Assembly (NCBI RefSeq): GCF_014518425.1
Contig: NZ_JACVCU010000001.1
Coordinates: 744,001-808,000 of the forward strand
DNA: 64,000 nt
From: Terrabacter sp. MAHUQ-38
GTDB lineage: Bacteria > Actinomycetota > Actinomycetes > Actinomycetales > Dermatophilaceae
Reading direction: 5' to 3'
Both the position numbers and the translations under genes were made by a program. Positions 1-8,262 of this stretch are shown here, in pieces (within the stretch, counting starts at the first letter, position 1; the number at the start of each line of letters is the position of its first letter). The notes beneath the pieces were generated by a model. That model ran no database searches. It was not told the origin of the DNA and worked only from the letters and a program-made list of their open reading frames with translations.

Positions 1-354
1 TCCTCGCGCGCCTCGCGCACACCGTCGAGCCGCAGGCTCCCCGGCGTGCCGGGAGCGGCGGTCAGGGCGGTGTCACCGGCGGACCCCCACACGACGACTG
101 AGGGCCCGGCGGGAGCGCTCGTCCGGGGGAGCGGACCCGACGCCAGCGGACCCGTGGACATCCCATCCAGGCGGTAGCGGTACCCGTGGTACTCGACGAC
201 CTCCGGGATCTCGGCCAGGACGCGGGTGCCGTTCGCGGCCACTGCCCGTCGCGGGCCCAGCTCGTATGCCGACCCGGCCAGCCGCAGGGTATGCCGTACG
301 CAACAGCTGGGTGGAGCGCGTTGCCACGAAGTCGTCGAACGGCGCCTGTTCCAC
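1..354 (-). pseudogene. sigma-factor-like N-terminal remnant joined to an unknown open frame (partial)
   Basis: Reading leftward, a GTG at 354 with an AGGGGG-type ribosome site opens a frame encoding DDFVATRSTQLLRTAY, which resembles the N-terminus of SigE-group ECF sigma factors. The resemblance stops at about 290. A second minus frame stays open from about 300 to the left edge and encodes VVEYHGYRYRLDG followed by a Pro/Ser/Gly-rich stretch. Dropping one C near 288 would join the two frames, but the sigma helices expected next do not appear. I read this as a decayed or rearranged sigma gene. The second frame could instead be part of a real gene lying mostly outside the window. Confidence 0.3.
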
Positions 355-572
355 CGCGTGTCCCCCTGTCAGCGGCCCGGACAGGGCGTTGCCCGCCCCG
401 GCCCCGGTGCCCGTCGTCGTCGTCACAACCTGGTGGACCGGTTGGCCCCCACGAAAGGTTGCACGCCCACGGCCGGTACCTGAACCCATGCTGTGGGCCC
501 CGTGTGCCGGTCGTGTGAGAGCCGTCCGTCGTTTCGGCGTCGTGGCCCCGGTCAGGTCATACTGAGTGGCGG

Positions 573-591
573 CCCGAGACGGTTTCTCGGG
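573..591 (+). promoter_or_regulatory. hairpin in the leader just upstream of ponA
   Basis: A perfect 7-bp stem (CCCGAGA/TCTCGGG) with a 5-nt loop ends 12 bases before the first possible ponA start. It has no T-run, so it is more likely a leader structure than a terminator. No clear -35/-10 pair was found between 480 and 570; CATACT near 558 is a weak -10 candidate. Confidence 0.3.
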
Positions 592-603
592 TCTCATCGG
601 TGA

Positions 604-2823
604 ATGGAGCAGGTTGTGACGCAGAGCAGGCGCGAGGTCCGCGCTGCCCAGCTGGCGGCCGACAAGGGTCGGGCCAGAGGCAACGCCAACGGCAACGGTC
701 GCCGCAGTGCCGGCTTCGACGACGGTGACGGCGAGGGCCGAACCGGCTGGAGGAAGTGGGTCGTCGGCACCCTCAAGTGGGGCTCGATCGCGGCAGCCGT
801 CCTCTTCGTCCTCGGCGTCATCGGCGTGGTCGTCGCCTACAACCAGGTCGCCATCCCGCAGCCCAACGACCTCGCCAACAAGCAGGTCTCGATCGTCTAC
901 TACTCCGACGGCAAGACCGAGCTCGATCGCATCGCGGTCCAGGACGGCAACCGCGAGTCGGTGAAGCTGGAGAGGGTGCCGAAGTTCGTCCAGGAGGCCC
1001 ACATCGCGGCCGAGGACCGCACCTTCTACCAGAACAACGGCATCTCGGTCGGCGGCATCCTGCGTGCCGTCAAGACGAGCGTGACCGGTGAGGCCCAGGT
1101 CGGCGGCTCCACCATCACCCAGCAGTACGTCAAGAACTACTTCCTCACCCAGGACCGGACGCTCTCGCGCAAGGCCAAGGAGATCCTGATCGCCGTCAAG
1201 ATCGACGGCCAGCTGTCCAAGCAGGAGATCCTCGAGAAATACCTCAACACCATCTACTACGGCCGCGGCGCGTACGGCATCCAGAGCGCGGCGAAGGCGT
1301 ACTTCGGCAAGGACGTCAGCAAGCTCACGGTCGCCGAGGGCGCCGTCCTCGCGTCCGTCATCAACGCGCCGTCGCTCTACGACCCGGCCAACGGCGAGCG
1401 GGCCGAGGCGAACCTCACGAAGCGCTACGGCTACGTCCTCAACGGCATGGTGGAGGAGGGCTGGCTCAGCGAGGCCGACCGGGCCACGTACGACAGGCTG
1501 CCGAAGATCCAGCCCTACAAGGGCAACAAGTTCTCGGCCGGCCCCAACGGCTTCATCACCGCCCAGGTCAAGCGCGAGCTGGTCTCGACCGGCCTCTCGG
1601 AGCAGGACATCGACAACGGCGGCCTGCGCATCGTCACGACGATCGACAAGAAGGTCCAGGCCGCCGCGATCAACGCGATGAAGGACAACCTGCCCAAGAA
1701 GGTCACGGGCGGCCTCGTTGCCCTCAAGCCCGGGGACGGCGCGGTGGTCGCGATGTACGGCGGTGCCGACTACGCCAAGAACCAGTTCAACACCTCGACG
1801 CAGGCGATCATGCAGGGCGCCTCGAACTTCAAGCCCTTCGCCGTGCTCGCCGCGGTGCGGGACGGCATCTCCACGAAGACGAAGTTCGACGGCGACTCGC
1901 CGCAGGAGATCGACGACACGCGTGTCACGAACTTCGGTGAGCGCTCCTACGGCATGGTCGACATGCGCCGCATGATCGGCCGCTCCATCAACACCGCGTT
2001 CGTCAACCTCAACAAGGAGATCACCCCGGCGCTGACCCGTCAGGCGGCGATCGACGCCGGCATCCCCGAGAAGACGCCGGGCCTCGACGAGACCCTGACC
2101 AACGTCCTGGGCACAGCCTCCCCGCACGTCATCGACATGGCCTCGGCCTACTCGACGATCGCGTCACAGGGCGTGCGGTCCAAGCCGTACATCGTCAAGA
2201 AGGTCACGTCGACGACGGGCGACTTCAGCTACGAGGCCAAGCCGCAGACGCGTCGCGCCTTCGACAAGGACGTGACGGCCGACGTCACCGACGCGATGAC
2301 CTACACCGTCAAGGACGGCGGCACCGCGACGAAGCTCCAGCGGCTCGACCGCCCGATCGCCGGCAAGACGGGCACGTCGTCGTACGCCAAGTCGATCTGG
2401 TTCTCCGGCTTCGTGCCGCAGCTCGCCGTCTCGATCGGCATGTACAAGCCGGACGCCGACGGCAACCCGCTGACGCTGACCGACGCCGAGGACACCAACC
2501 TCACCGGTGGCACGGTGCCCGCTGACGTCTTCTACGACTTCATGAAGGCCGCCCTCGAGAACATGGAGGTCCAGGACTTCCCCGAGCGCGCGGGTGTCGG
2601 TGACGACAAGATCCCGACGCCGACGACGACGTTCACGCCCCCGCCGACGACGACCGAGGCTCCGACGACAACGGTCACGGAGACGCCGACCACGACCACG
2701 CAGCAGCCGACGAAGACCAACGGCACGGGCAAGCCCCAACCGACGACGACGACGGAGGAGCCGACGGTCACCATCCCGTTGCCGTTGCCATCGACGTCGA
2801 CCAAACCGGGCAACGGCCCATGA
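604..2823 (+). CDS. ponA: bifunctional class A penicillin-binding protein (PBP1)
   Basis: Membrane-anchored enzyme that polymerises lipid II (GT51 domain) and cross-links peptidoglycan (transpeptidase domain). Numbered from ATG 604, a cytoplasmic N-terminus precedes one transmembrane helix at 58-79. The GT51 motif EDRTFY has catalytic Glu137 and is followed by GGSTITQQ. Transpeptidase motifs are SNFK (Ser407), SIN (461-463) and KTGTS (588-592). A Thr/Pro-rich extracytoplasmic tail starts near residue 672. The position immediately before the GT87 gene and rpsF matches ponA1 in mycobacteria. GTG 616 is an alternative start and has GGAG six bases upstream, whereas ATG 604 has no obvious ribosome site. 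Confidence 0.95.
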   Translation: MEQVVTQSRREVRAAQLAADKGRARGNANGNGRRSAGFDDGDGEGRTGWRKWVVGTLKWGSIAAAVLFVLGVIGVVVAYNQVAIPQPNDLANKQVSIVYYSDGKTELDRIAVQDGNRESVKLERVPKFVQEAHIAAEDRTFYQNNGISVGGILRAVKTSVTGEAQVGGSTITQQYVKNYFLTQDRTLSRKAKEILIAVKIDGQLSKQEILEKYLNTIYYGRGAYGIQSAAKAYFGKDVSKLTVAEGAVLASVINAPSLYDPANGERAEANLTKRYGYVLNGMVEEGWLSEADRATYDRLPKIQPYKGNKFSAGPNGFITAQVKRELVSTGLSEQDIDNGGLRIVTTIDKKVQAAAINAMKDNLPKKVTGGLVALKPGDGAVVAMYGGADYAKNQFNTSTQAIMQGASNFKPFAVLAAVRDGISTKTKFDGDSPQEIDDTRVTNFGERSYGMVDMRRMIGRSINTAFVNLNKEITPALTRQAAIDAGIPEKTPGLDETLTNVLGTASPHVIDMASAYSTIASQGVRSKPYIVKKVTSTTGDFSYEAKPQTRRAFDKDVTADVTDAMTYTVKDGGTATKLQRLDRPIAGKTGTSSYAKSIWFSGFVPQLAVSIGMYKPDADGNPLTLTDAEDTNLTGGTVPADVFYDFMKAALENMEVQDFPERAGVGDDKIPTPTTTFTPPPTTTEAPTTTVTETPTTTTQQPTKTNGTGKPQPTTTTEEPTVTIPLPLPSTSTKPGNGP

Positions 2824-2830
2824 CGCCGCG

Positions 2831-4174
2831 GTGACCGAGCGGGTCGACGACCCGGTCGTACGGGCGGCCTCCGAGGTCATCGGTGGTCCCCGCGGACGGT
2901 ACGCAGCCGCACGCGAGCTCCCGTGGGTGCTCACGGCCGCCGTGCTGTCCGCCCTCACGGCGGTCACGGCCGGTCTCGGCATCCTGCTCCGTGCCCCCTG
3001 CCTGCGGACCGGCTTCACGGGCGACACCCAGTTCTGGAGCGCCTGCTACGCCGACCTGCCCACCGCCTACCGCGACGCGAACCTCAAGGCCGGCCTCGCG
3101 GCATACCTCCAGGGTGGCGACGGCGCGCCCGTCACCGGGCAGCCGCCGCTCACCGGGATCGTGCTGACGGCGATGGCGAGCCTGGGGCCCGACGACGGCT
3201 CGCTCAAGACGCGGGCCGCCTGGTACTTCGCGCTGTGGTCCGTGCTGCTGACGCTGCTGCTGCTCGCGACCGTGTGGCTCGTCGCGTCGTCGGCCGCCCG
3301 GCCGTTCTCCGCCGCGCACGTCGCGCTGTCGCCGGTCGCGGCGCTCGTCGGCTTCGTGTCGGCGGACCTGCTCGGCGTCATGCTGGCCAGCGCGGGCCTG
3401 TGGGCGTGGTCGCGCCGCAACCCGACGCTCGCCGGCGTGCTCCTCGGCCTCGCCATCGGGGCGCGCTCCTACCCCGTGCTCATCCTGCTCGCCATCGTCC
3501 TGCTGTGCGTGCGGTCCGGGCGGCTGCGCGAGATGGGCCGCACCGTCGGGTACGCGCTGCTGACCTTCGGGGCGCTGCTGTCGGCGATGTGGCTGCTCAA
3601 CAAGAACGCGGCAGCGTCGCCCTACCTGAACTGGGCGTCGGCCGGTGCCGGCTACGGCTCGCCGTGGCTGCTGCCGCAGCTCGCCGGGCACCCGCTGCCC
3701 GAGGGGGCCGTCACGGCGCTCGCGGTCGTCGGCTGGCTCGTCGCCCTCCTCGCGGGTGCGGTGCTCGCGCTCGCGTCGGCGCGGCGCCCGACCATCGCCG
3801 AGGTCTCGCTCGTCATGGTCGGCATCGTCCTCGTCACCGGCAAGTCGTTCACGGTGCAGAGCTCCCTGTGGCTGCTGCCGCTCGTCGCCTGGTGCGCCCT
3901 CCAGTGGCGCGACCACCTCGTCTGGGCGGGGGCCGAAGCGCTCAACTTCGTCGCCGTCTGGCTCACCATCGCGGCCACCAGCGTGCCCGACCGCGGCATG
4001 CCGGCCCCGTGGTACGCGTTCTTCTCGATGCTGCGCGTGGTCGCCGTGCTGTGGCTCGTCGCCGTCGTGTGGCTGCGCGCCCGTGAGAGGTGGAGCCGCT
4101 CGAGCGTCGAGCCCGACGACCTGGCCGGGCCGATGCGCGGCGCCGAGGACCACCTCATCGTCCGCTTCTCGTGA
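2831..4174 (+). CDS. GT87-type polyprenyl-phosphate-mannose-dependent glycosyltransferase, integral membrane
   Basis: About 447 residues with roughly ten hydrophobic helices. The first extracytoplasmic loop is rich in Asp and Tyr (GDTQFWSACYADLP), as in GT87/GT-C mannosyltransferases that use polyprenyl-phospho-sugar donors for cell-envelope glycans. It starts at GTG 2831, seven bases after the ponA stop, so the two are probably cotranscribed. A homologous membrane protein lies between ponA1 and rpsF in mycobacteria. The frame is open upstream inside ponA, but that part is antisense-like and Arg-rich and is excluded. The acceptor is unknown. Confidence 0.85.
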   Translation: MTERVDDPVVRAASEVIGGPRGRYAAARELPWVLTAAVLSALTAVTAGLGILLRAPCLRTGFTGDTQFWSACYADLPTAYRDANLKAGLAAYLQGGDGAPVTGQPPLTGIVLTAMASLGPDDGSLKTRAAWYFALWSVLLTLLLLATVWLVASSAARPFSAAHVALSPVAALVGFVSADLLGVMLASAGLWAWSRRNPTLAGVLLGLAIGARSYPVLILLAIVLLCVRSGRLREMGRTVGYALLTFGALLSAMWLLNKNAAASPYLNWASAGAGYGSPWLLPQLAGHPLPEGAVTALAVVGWLVALLAGAVLALASARRPTIAEVSLVMVGIVLVTGKSFTVQSSLWLLPLVAWCALQWRDHLVWAGAEALNFVAVWLTIAATSVPDRGMPAPWYAFFSMLRVVAVLWLVAVVWLRARERWSRSSVEPDDLAGPMRGAEDHLIVRFS

Positions 4175-4349
4175 GCGCACGCGTCGGCGTCTCCGATTTC
4201 TTCGTATGCCGGGTCGCCCGGTAGTCTTGCCCAGTTCGTCGTGTGCCCGGTTGCCTGTGGATTCGACCCGACCGATGTCGGTGAGGTCTGCGAGGCTGAA
4301 CCCGGCTGGACATCAGGCCGGGCCCCAGGCTCGCGACGGGACGAATGCA

Positions 4350-4404
4350 ACCCTCCTGTCACGAGAGAGACTCGTGACCGCCGAGACCAGAGGAGGTGGG
4401 TTAG
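4350..4404 (+). promoter_or_regulatory. putative S6:S18 ribosomal-protein leader upstream of rpsF
   Basis: A perfect 8-bp hairpin (GTCACGAG 4358-4365, loop AGAGA, CTCGTGAC 4371-4378) is followed by CCGCCGAG. It is enclosed by a second helix in which CCCTCCT (about 4351) can pair with the Shine-Dalgarno region AGGAGGTGGG at 4391-4400. A hairpin with nearby CCG elements that sequesters the rpsF ribosome site is the layout of the known S6:S18-binding autoregulatory leader. I infer feedback repression by the S6:S18 complex. Confidence 0.6.
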
Positions 4405-4408
4405 AAGC

Positions 4409-4696
4409 ATGCGTCAGTACGAACTCATGGTCATCCTCGACCCGGAGACCGAAGAGCGCACCGTCGACAAGACGATGGACAAGTTCCTCTCCGTCGTGAA
4501 GAGCGATGGCGGCACCGTCGACAACGTCGACATCTGGGGCCGTCGCCGTCTCGCCTACGACATCAAGAAGAAGTCCGAGGGCATCTACGTCGTCGTCACC
4601 ATGTCTGCTGAGCCGGCGACGGCCCAGGAGCTCGACCGCCAGCTGAACCTCAGCGAGTCGGTCATGCGCACCAAGCTGCTGCGCCCCGGCGCCTGA
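4409..4696 (+). CDS. rpsF: 30S ribosomal protein S6
   Basis: Encodes 95 residues beginning [16 protein letters not shown], typical bacterial S6, which pairs with S18 in the platform of the small subunit. The start at ATG 4409 was chosen by homology and by AGGAGG at 4391-4396; an open extension to 4241 is leader sequence. The protein ends RTKLLRPGA and lacks the acidic Glu-Glu tail that RimK extends in Escherichia coli. That matters because a RimK homologue lies at about 44-45 kb. It is followed by ssb after a 50-base gap. Confidence 0.97.
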   Translation: MRQYELMVILDPETEERTVDKTMDKFLSVVKSDGGTVDNVDIWGRRRLAYDIKKKSEGIYVVVTMSAEPATAQELDRQLNLSESVMRTKLLRPGA

Positions 4697-4746
4697 TTCA
4701 GCGACCAGTTACTGAACCGCTCGATCAACCGACGAAGGACTGATCC

Positions 4747-5361
4747 ATGGCTGGCGACACCGTCATCACGATCATCGGCAACCTGACCGCCGACCCCGAG
4801 CTGCGTTTCACGCCGTCGGGTGCTGCGGTCGCGAACTTCACCGTGGCCTCGACGCCGCGGCAGTTCGACCGCCAGAGCAATGAGTGGAAGGACGGCGAGA
4901 CGCTGTTCATGCGCTGCTCGGTGTGGCGTGACGCGGCGGAGAACGTCGCCGAGTCGTGCCAGCGGGGCATGCGCGTGATCGTGTCGGGCCGGCTCAAGTC
5001 TCGTTCCTACGAGACCAAGGAAGGCGAGAAGCGCACCGTCGTGGAGATGGACGTCGACGAGATCGGCCCGTCGCTGCGCAGCGCGACCGCAAAGGTCAAC
5101 AAGACCCAGCGCGGTGGCGGCGGTGGTGGCTTCGGCGGCGGCCAGGGCAACCAGGGCGGCGGCTGGAGCGGTGGCGGCGGCCAGGCCGAGGACCCGTGGG
5201 CGACCGGCGGCTCCGCTGGTGGTGGCCAGGCCGGTGGCGGCCAGGGTGGCTGGGGACAGCCCGCTGGAGGCCAGCCCGCTGCTGGTGGCCAGCCCGCGGC
5301 CGGTGGCCAGCAGGGCGGTGGCTGGGGCCAGGCCCCCAGCTACGACGAGCCCCCCTTCTGA
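4747..5361 (+). CDS. ssb: single-stranded DNA-binding protein
   Basis: Encodes 204 residues. The N-terminal OB fold (about 1-110) begins [22 protein letters not shown] long Gly/Gln-rich flexible linker with GGQ repeats follows, ending in the acidic tip YDEPPF used to recruit replication and repair partners. It coats single-stranded DNA at forks. GAAGGA lies about eight bases before the start. Its place between rpsF and rpsR is the universal arrangement. Confidence 0.97.
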   Translation: MAGDTVITIIGNLTADPELRFTPSGAAVANFTVASTPRQFDRQSNEWKDGETLFMRCSVWRDAAENVAESCQRGMRVIVSGRLKSRSYETKEGEKRTVVEMDVDEIGPSLRSATAKVNKTQRGGGGGGFGGGQGNQGGGWSGGGGQAEDPWATGGSAGGGQAGGGQGGWGQPAGGQPAAGGQPAAGGQQGGGWGQAPSYDEPPF

Positions 5362-5447
5362 TCGTCGAGATCGACTCCTGATCGAGCAGGTCAGCACCGT
5401 CGTCCGGTGAGTCTGCCGGACGGCATACCGAAGAAGTTCAGAACCAT

Positions 5448-5468
5448 CCCGGGGCACGAAACCCCGGG
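5448..5468 (+). promoter_or_regulatory. intercistronic hairpin between ssb and rpsR
   Basis: A 7-bp G/C stem (CCCGGGG/CCCCGGG) with loop CACGAAA sits 26 bases upstream of rpsR. There is no U-tract. It could be a processing or stability element or a weak attenuator that sets rpsR-rplI levels separately from ssb. Confidence 0.4.
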
Positions 5469-5494
5469 CTCTCATCAAGAAGGAGAGCACCACG

Positions 5495-5731
5495 ATGGCA
5501 AAGCCCGTTGTGCGCAAGCCCAAGAAGAAGGCCAACCCGCTCAAGGCGGCGAAGGTCGAGAACATCGACTACAAGGACACTGCGCTGCTGCGCAAGTTCA
5601 TCTCCGACCGCGGCAAGATCCGTGCGCGTCGCGTGACCGGTGTGTCCGTCCAGGAGCAGCGTCTCATCGCCACGGCCGTCAAGAACGCCCGTGAGATGGC
5701 CCTGCTGCCCTACTCGAGCTCGGCTCGCTGA
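5495..5731 (+). CDS. rpsR: 30S ribosomal protein S18, cysteine-free form
   Basis: Encodes 78 residues with [26 protein letters not shown], hallmark S18. The CxxC zinc knuckle near the N-terminus of many actinobacterial S18 proteins is replaced by NPLKAA, and the protein contains no cysteine. It is therefore the zinc-independent type, although it sits in the main ribosomal operon rather than in a zinc-starvation locus. AAGGAG lies upstream of the ATG. Confidence 0.97.
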   Translation: MAKPVVRKPKKKANPLKAAKVENIDYKDTALLRKFISDRGKIRARRVTGVSVQEQRLIATAVKNAREMALLPYSSSAR

Positions 5732-5757
5732 GCCCGTTCGGGAACGAGGAGAACACC

Positions 5758-6204
5758 ATGAAGCTCATTCTCACGCACGAGGTCTCGGGTCTCGGTGAGG
5801 CCGGCGACATCGTCGAGGTCAAGGACGGCTACGGCCGCAACTTCCTGCTCCCGCGTGGTCTCGCGACCCCGTGGACCAAGGGTGGCCAGAAGCAGGTCGA
5901 CGCCCTGACGAAGGGCCGTGAGGTCCGTGCGATCAAGGACCTCGACCAGGCCAAGGGTGTCCGGGGCCAGCTCGAGGCGACGTCGGTCAAGGTCCCGGCC
6001 AAGGCCGGCCAGTCGGGTCGTCTCTTCGGTGCCGTCAGCAACGGCGACATCGCCGCTGCCGTCAAGGCCGCCGGTGGCCCCGAGCTCGACAAGCGCAAGA
6101 TCGAGGTGAAGCAGGCCATCAAGACGCTCGGCACCTACGAGGCGACCGTCCGCCTGCACCCCGAGGTCGCGGCGACCCTCAAGTTCGAGGTCGTCTCCGC
6201 CTGA
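5758..6204 (+). CDS. rplI: 50S ribosomal protein L9
   Basis: Encodes 148 residues. The N-terminal domain ([34 protein letters not shown]) is followed by the connecting helix and C-terminal domain of L9. It is the last gene of the ribosomal block, 26 bases after rpsR, with GAGGAG ahead of the ATG. In many actinobacteria dnaB follows closely; here it is about 24 kb away. Confidence 0.97.
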   Translation: MKLILTHEVSGLGEAGDIVEVKDGYGRNFLLPRGLATPWTKGGQKQVDALTKGREVRAIKDLDQAKGVRGQLEATSVKVPAKAGQSGRLFGAVSNGDIAAAVKAAGGPELDKRKIEVKQAIKTLGTYEATVRLHPEVAATLKFEVVSA

Positions 6205-6228
6205 GAGCACGCCAAGCAGCACGGCCGA

Positions 6229-6262
6229 AGGGCCGGGTTCCGCCCCCGCGGACCCCGGCCCT
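6229..6262 (+). terminator. strong hairpin terminator after rplI
   Basis: A 9-bp perfect stem AGGGCCGGG/CCCGGCCCT is extended by TCC/GGA around the loop GCCCCCGC, 24 bases after the rplI stop. There is no long T-run, which is common for high-G+C actinobacterial terminators. Confidence 0.7.
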
Positions 6263-6293
6263 CCGCCATGTCTCCACCCCCCACCAGACCAGT

Positions 6294-6399
6294 CGAGTGG
6301 TCACTCCCGTACGCGGGCCCGTCCGCGATTCCGCCGTCGAGTGGTCACTTCCGTACGCCGTCCGTCGCCGACTCCCCGTCGAGTGGTCACTCCCGTACG
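6294..6399 (+). repeat. three-copy array of a 20-bp palindrome-containing repeat (left array)
   Basis: CGAGTGGTCACTCCCGTACG occurs at 6294-6313, 6338-6357 (one mismatch) and 6380-6399, with starts 42-44 bp apart. Each copy contains GAGTG-GT-CACTC (5-bp arms) followed by the palindrome CGTACG. The same repeat occurs three times in the opposite orientation at 8141-8246, so the two arrays flank the genes between them. Too few copies and no spacer structure argue against CRISPR. Confidence 0.85.
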
Positions 6400-6409
6400 C
6401 GCAGTCGGG

Positions 6410-6448
6410 TTGTCCACAGCCCCACCGCCGCCGAACTGGTGATCCACA
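6410..6448 (+). promoter_or_regulatory. pair of DnaA-box-like sites
   Basis: TTGTCCACA at 6410-6418 is a perfect actinobacterial DnaA box. TGATCCACA at 6440-6448 differs by one base from TTATCCACA. They lie in the 318-bp gap between rplI and the next gene. Two sites alone do not make an origin. Confidence 0.4.
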
Positions 6449-6522
6449 GTGACGGCCGCGCCATCCGCCCCGTCACGGTGCCCGACCTAGCGTGACACCC
6501 ACCTAGTCAGGAGGGAGCGGGC

Positions 6523-7049
6523 ATGGACACGGCAGCGACACACTGGCTCGACCAGCAGGACCGCGTGGCGCGGAAGATGATCCGTGAGTACGGATGCTTC
6601 CTCCAGTACGTCTCCGGCGGGCATGGCGCCTCACGTGGAACCCCGTTCTGTTACACGACCGAGCTCTTCGGCCTCGGACAGCCGGAGCTTCTCGTCTTCG
6701 GTCTTGACCAGCTGAGTCAGCGGGTCTGCTCAACCACGTCTTTGCGCTGGTCCGCGACGGGCGCGAGCTGGTGCCGGGCGAGGAGCTCGAGTTTGCCGGT
6801 CACGACGAGCGCTACCTCGTCGAGAAGGTGCCCAACCCGGGGGAGATCCTCCTCACCGCCAACCGGCACTACGCCGGGGCCCTCGTGAAGTCCGTGCCGG
6901 CGTACCAGCTGACCTGGTCCGTGGACGGCGCGTTTCCTTGGGAGCCCGGCTACCCCTACCGCCCCGAGTCACAGCCACGACCCGGCACCTTCTCGGCGTT
7001 GGGCACCGACGGGGGCGATGCCGTCACGTGCACGTGCGGGCTCCACTGA
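6523..7049 (+). pseudogene. DUF4262 family protein, frameshifted
   Basis: Starts at ATG 6523 behind AGGAGG. The first frame encodes a DUF4262 N-terminal half (IREYGCFLQYV, FCYTTELFGLGQPELLVFGL). At about 6715-6720 the family match passes to the next frame (SAGLLNHVFALVRDGRELVPGEELEF) and runs to the stop at 7049. One base appears to be missing near DQLS/SAG. No slippery heptamer is visible, so this is a disrupted gene or a sequencing error rather than programmed frameshifting. Repaired, it would be about 175 residues. Function of the family is unknown. Confidence 0.7.
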
Positions 7050-7058
7050 CGGCACAGT

Positions 7059-8060
7059 ATGACGGGGATCGCTGACGCCGGCCGGCCCTTCCTCACTGTC
7101 GAGGGTCTGGCCGCTGGGCTCCCACGGCGGCTGCTGGACTCCGACCGCTTCGTCCGCCCGGCACGCGGCGTGCGAAGCATGTCACCGCCGCTGAGTCTGG
7201 TCGAACGCGCGCACGGGTTGACACCGGTGCTTCGGCGCGACGCCTCGTTCTCGCACGTAACGGCAGCACAGCTGCACGGGCTGCCTCTCTCGTATGCCGT
7301 CTCCGCCGACGAGCGTCTTCACTTCGTCCAACCCATCGACGCTCCACGTGTCAGGCGACCTGGGATCGTCTGCCACCGGGTGCTTCACGAACGGGCCGTG
7401 ATCGCGGTCGAGCATCTACGCGTCGTCGGGCTGGCCGACACCTGGGTCGACCTCGGCGAGCTCGTGGGCCGGGGCAGACCCGTTGGTCTCGATGACCTCA
7501 TTGTCGTCGGCGACGCCGTCGCGACGAGACTCGGGTCCGTGCGGCTGCGGCCGGTGGCGCTGGCCAAACGTGTGCGGCCGCGTGGCAAACGCACGCTGAT
7601 CGAAGCCTTGGCAGAGATCCGGGTGGGCTCCATGTCGCCGCAGGAGACCCTGACGCGCCTCATGCTCGTGCGTTGCGGTCTACCGGAGCCCAAGCTCAAC
7701 CAGGCCATCGTGAGCGCTGACGGCGTGTTCCTCGGAGTCGCGGACCTGAGCTGGGAGGAACAGAAGGTCGTCGGTGAGTACCAGGGCGAGGAGTTCCACT
7801 CGGGCGACGACCAGCGGGCGCGCGACGAAGTCCGACTCGCGGGCTTCAGGCGAGATGGCAGAGGCGTGGAAGAGATCTGGAAGTCTGACCTGGCCTCCAC
7901 ATCGGCGCGGCGGGCATGCGTCCTGCGCTTCGCCGAAGCCTTGAAGGTCGAGGAGTCGACCCTGGATCTCGCCAGCTGCGAACCTCGCTTCTTCTCACGC
8001 CACGCCATGGAGCTGGCGCTGCAGCGGGATGAGCGCCGTCAACGGCGTCGTGCGTGGTGA
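7059..8060 (+). CDS. DUF559/PD-(D/E)XK endonuclease-like protein with AbiEi-like N-terminus
   Basis: Encodes 333 residues. The N-terminal part resembles the winged-helix and recognition region of AbiEi-type proteins common in actinobacteria. The C-terminal part carries VADLSWEEQKVVGEYQGEEFHSG-like nuclease-fold spacing (Asp, then Glu-x-Gln and Glu-Tyr), as in DUF559/very-short-patch-like folds. Its biological role is not established. It starts nine bases after the broken DUF4262 gene and is flanked by the inverted repeat arrays, which suggests an inserted or mobile two-gene segment. No ribosome site is obvious at ATG 7059. Confidence 0.7.
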   Translation: MTGIADAGRPFLTVEGLAAGLPRRLLDSDRFVRPARGVRSMSPPLSLVERAHGLTPVLRRDASFSHVTAAQLHGLPLSYAVSADERLHFVQPIDAPRVRRPGIVCHRVLHERAVIAVEHLRVVGLADTWVDLGELVGRGRPVGLDDLIVVGDAVATRLGSVRLRPVALAKRVRPRGKRTLIEALAEIRVGSMSPQETLTRLMLVRCGLPEPKLNQAIVSADGVFLGVADLSWEEQKVVGEYQGEEFHSGDDQRARDEVRLAGFRRDGRGVEEIWKSDLASTSARRACVLRFAEALKVEESTLDLASCEPRFFSRHAMELALQRDERRQRRRAW

Positions 8061-8075
8061 CCGAACCCGACAAGA

Positions 8076-8093
8076 GCGGGGAACCTCCCCCGC
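8076..8093 (+). terminator. possible weak terminator after the endonuclease-like gene
   Basis: A 6-bp stem GCGGGG/CCCCGC with a 6-nt loop lies 15 bases after the stop codon. There is no T-tract, so support is limited. Confidence 0.35.
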
Positions 8094-8140
8094 CGGGCGT
8101 AGCCACCACTGCGCGCCAGGTGGTGACGGCATACGCCGGT

Positions 8141-8246
8141 CGTACGGGAGTGACCACTCGACGGGGTCGGCCGGGCGAACCTTCGTACGGGAGTGACCGC
8201 TCGACGGGGTCGCGCGGGCGAACCTTCGTACGGGAGTGACCACTCG
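8141..8246 (-). repeat. three-copy array of the 20-bp repeat, inverted (right array)
   Basis: CGTACGGGAGTGACCACTCG is found at 8141-8160, 8184-8203 (one mismatch) and 8227-8246. This is the reverse complement of the left array at a 43-bp period. The 23-bp inter-core segments are also nearly identical (GACGGGGTCG followed by a GGGCGAACC core), so the whole 43-bp unit was duplicated. The array ends 16 bp from the lacI-type stop codon. Confidence 0.85.
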
Positions 8247-8262
8247 ACGGGGTGGGTGGGGG

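Noticed and set aside
73-2127. Minus-strand open frame of 684 codons over ponA
   Set aside because: It is antisense to a clear class A PBP, low in complexity and rich in Arg/Val/Asp. This is the usual high-G+C shadow frame.
6294-8246. Repeat arrays considered as CRISPR
   Set aside because: There are only three units per side, the segments between cores are near-identical rather than unique spacers, and there are no cas genes.
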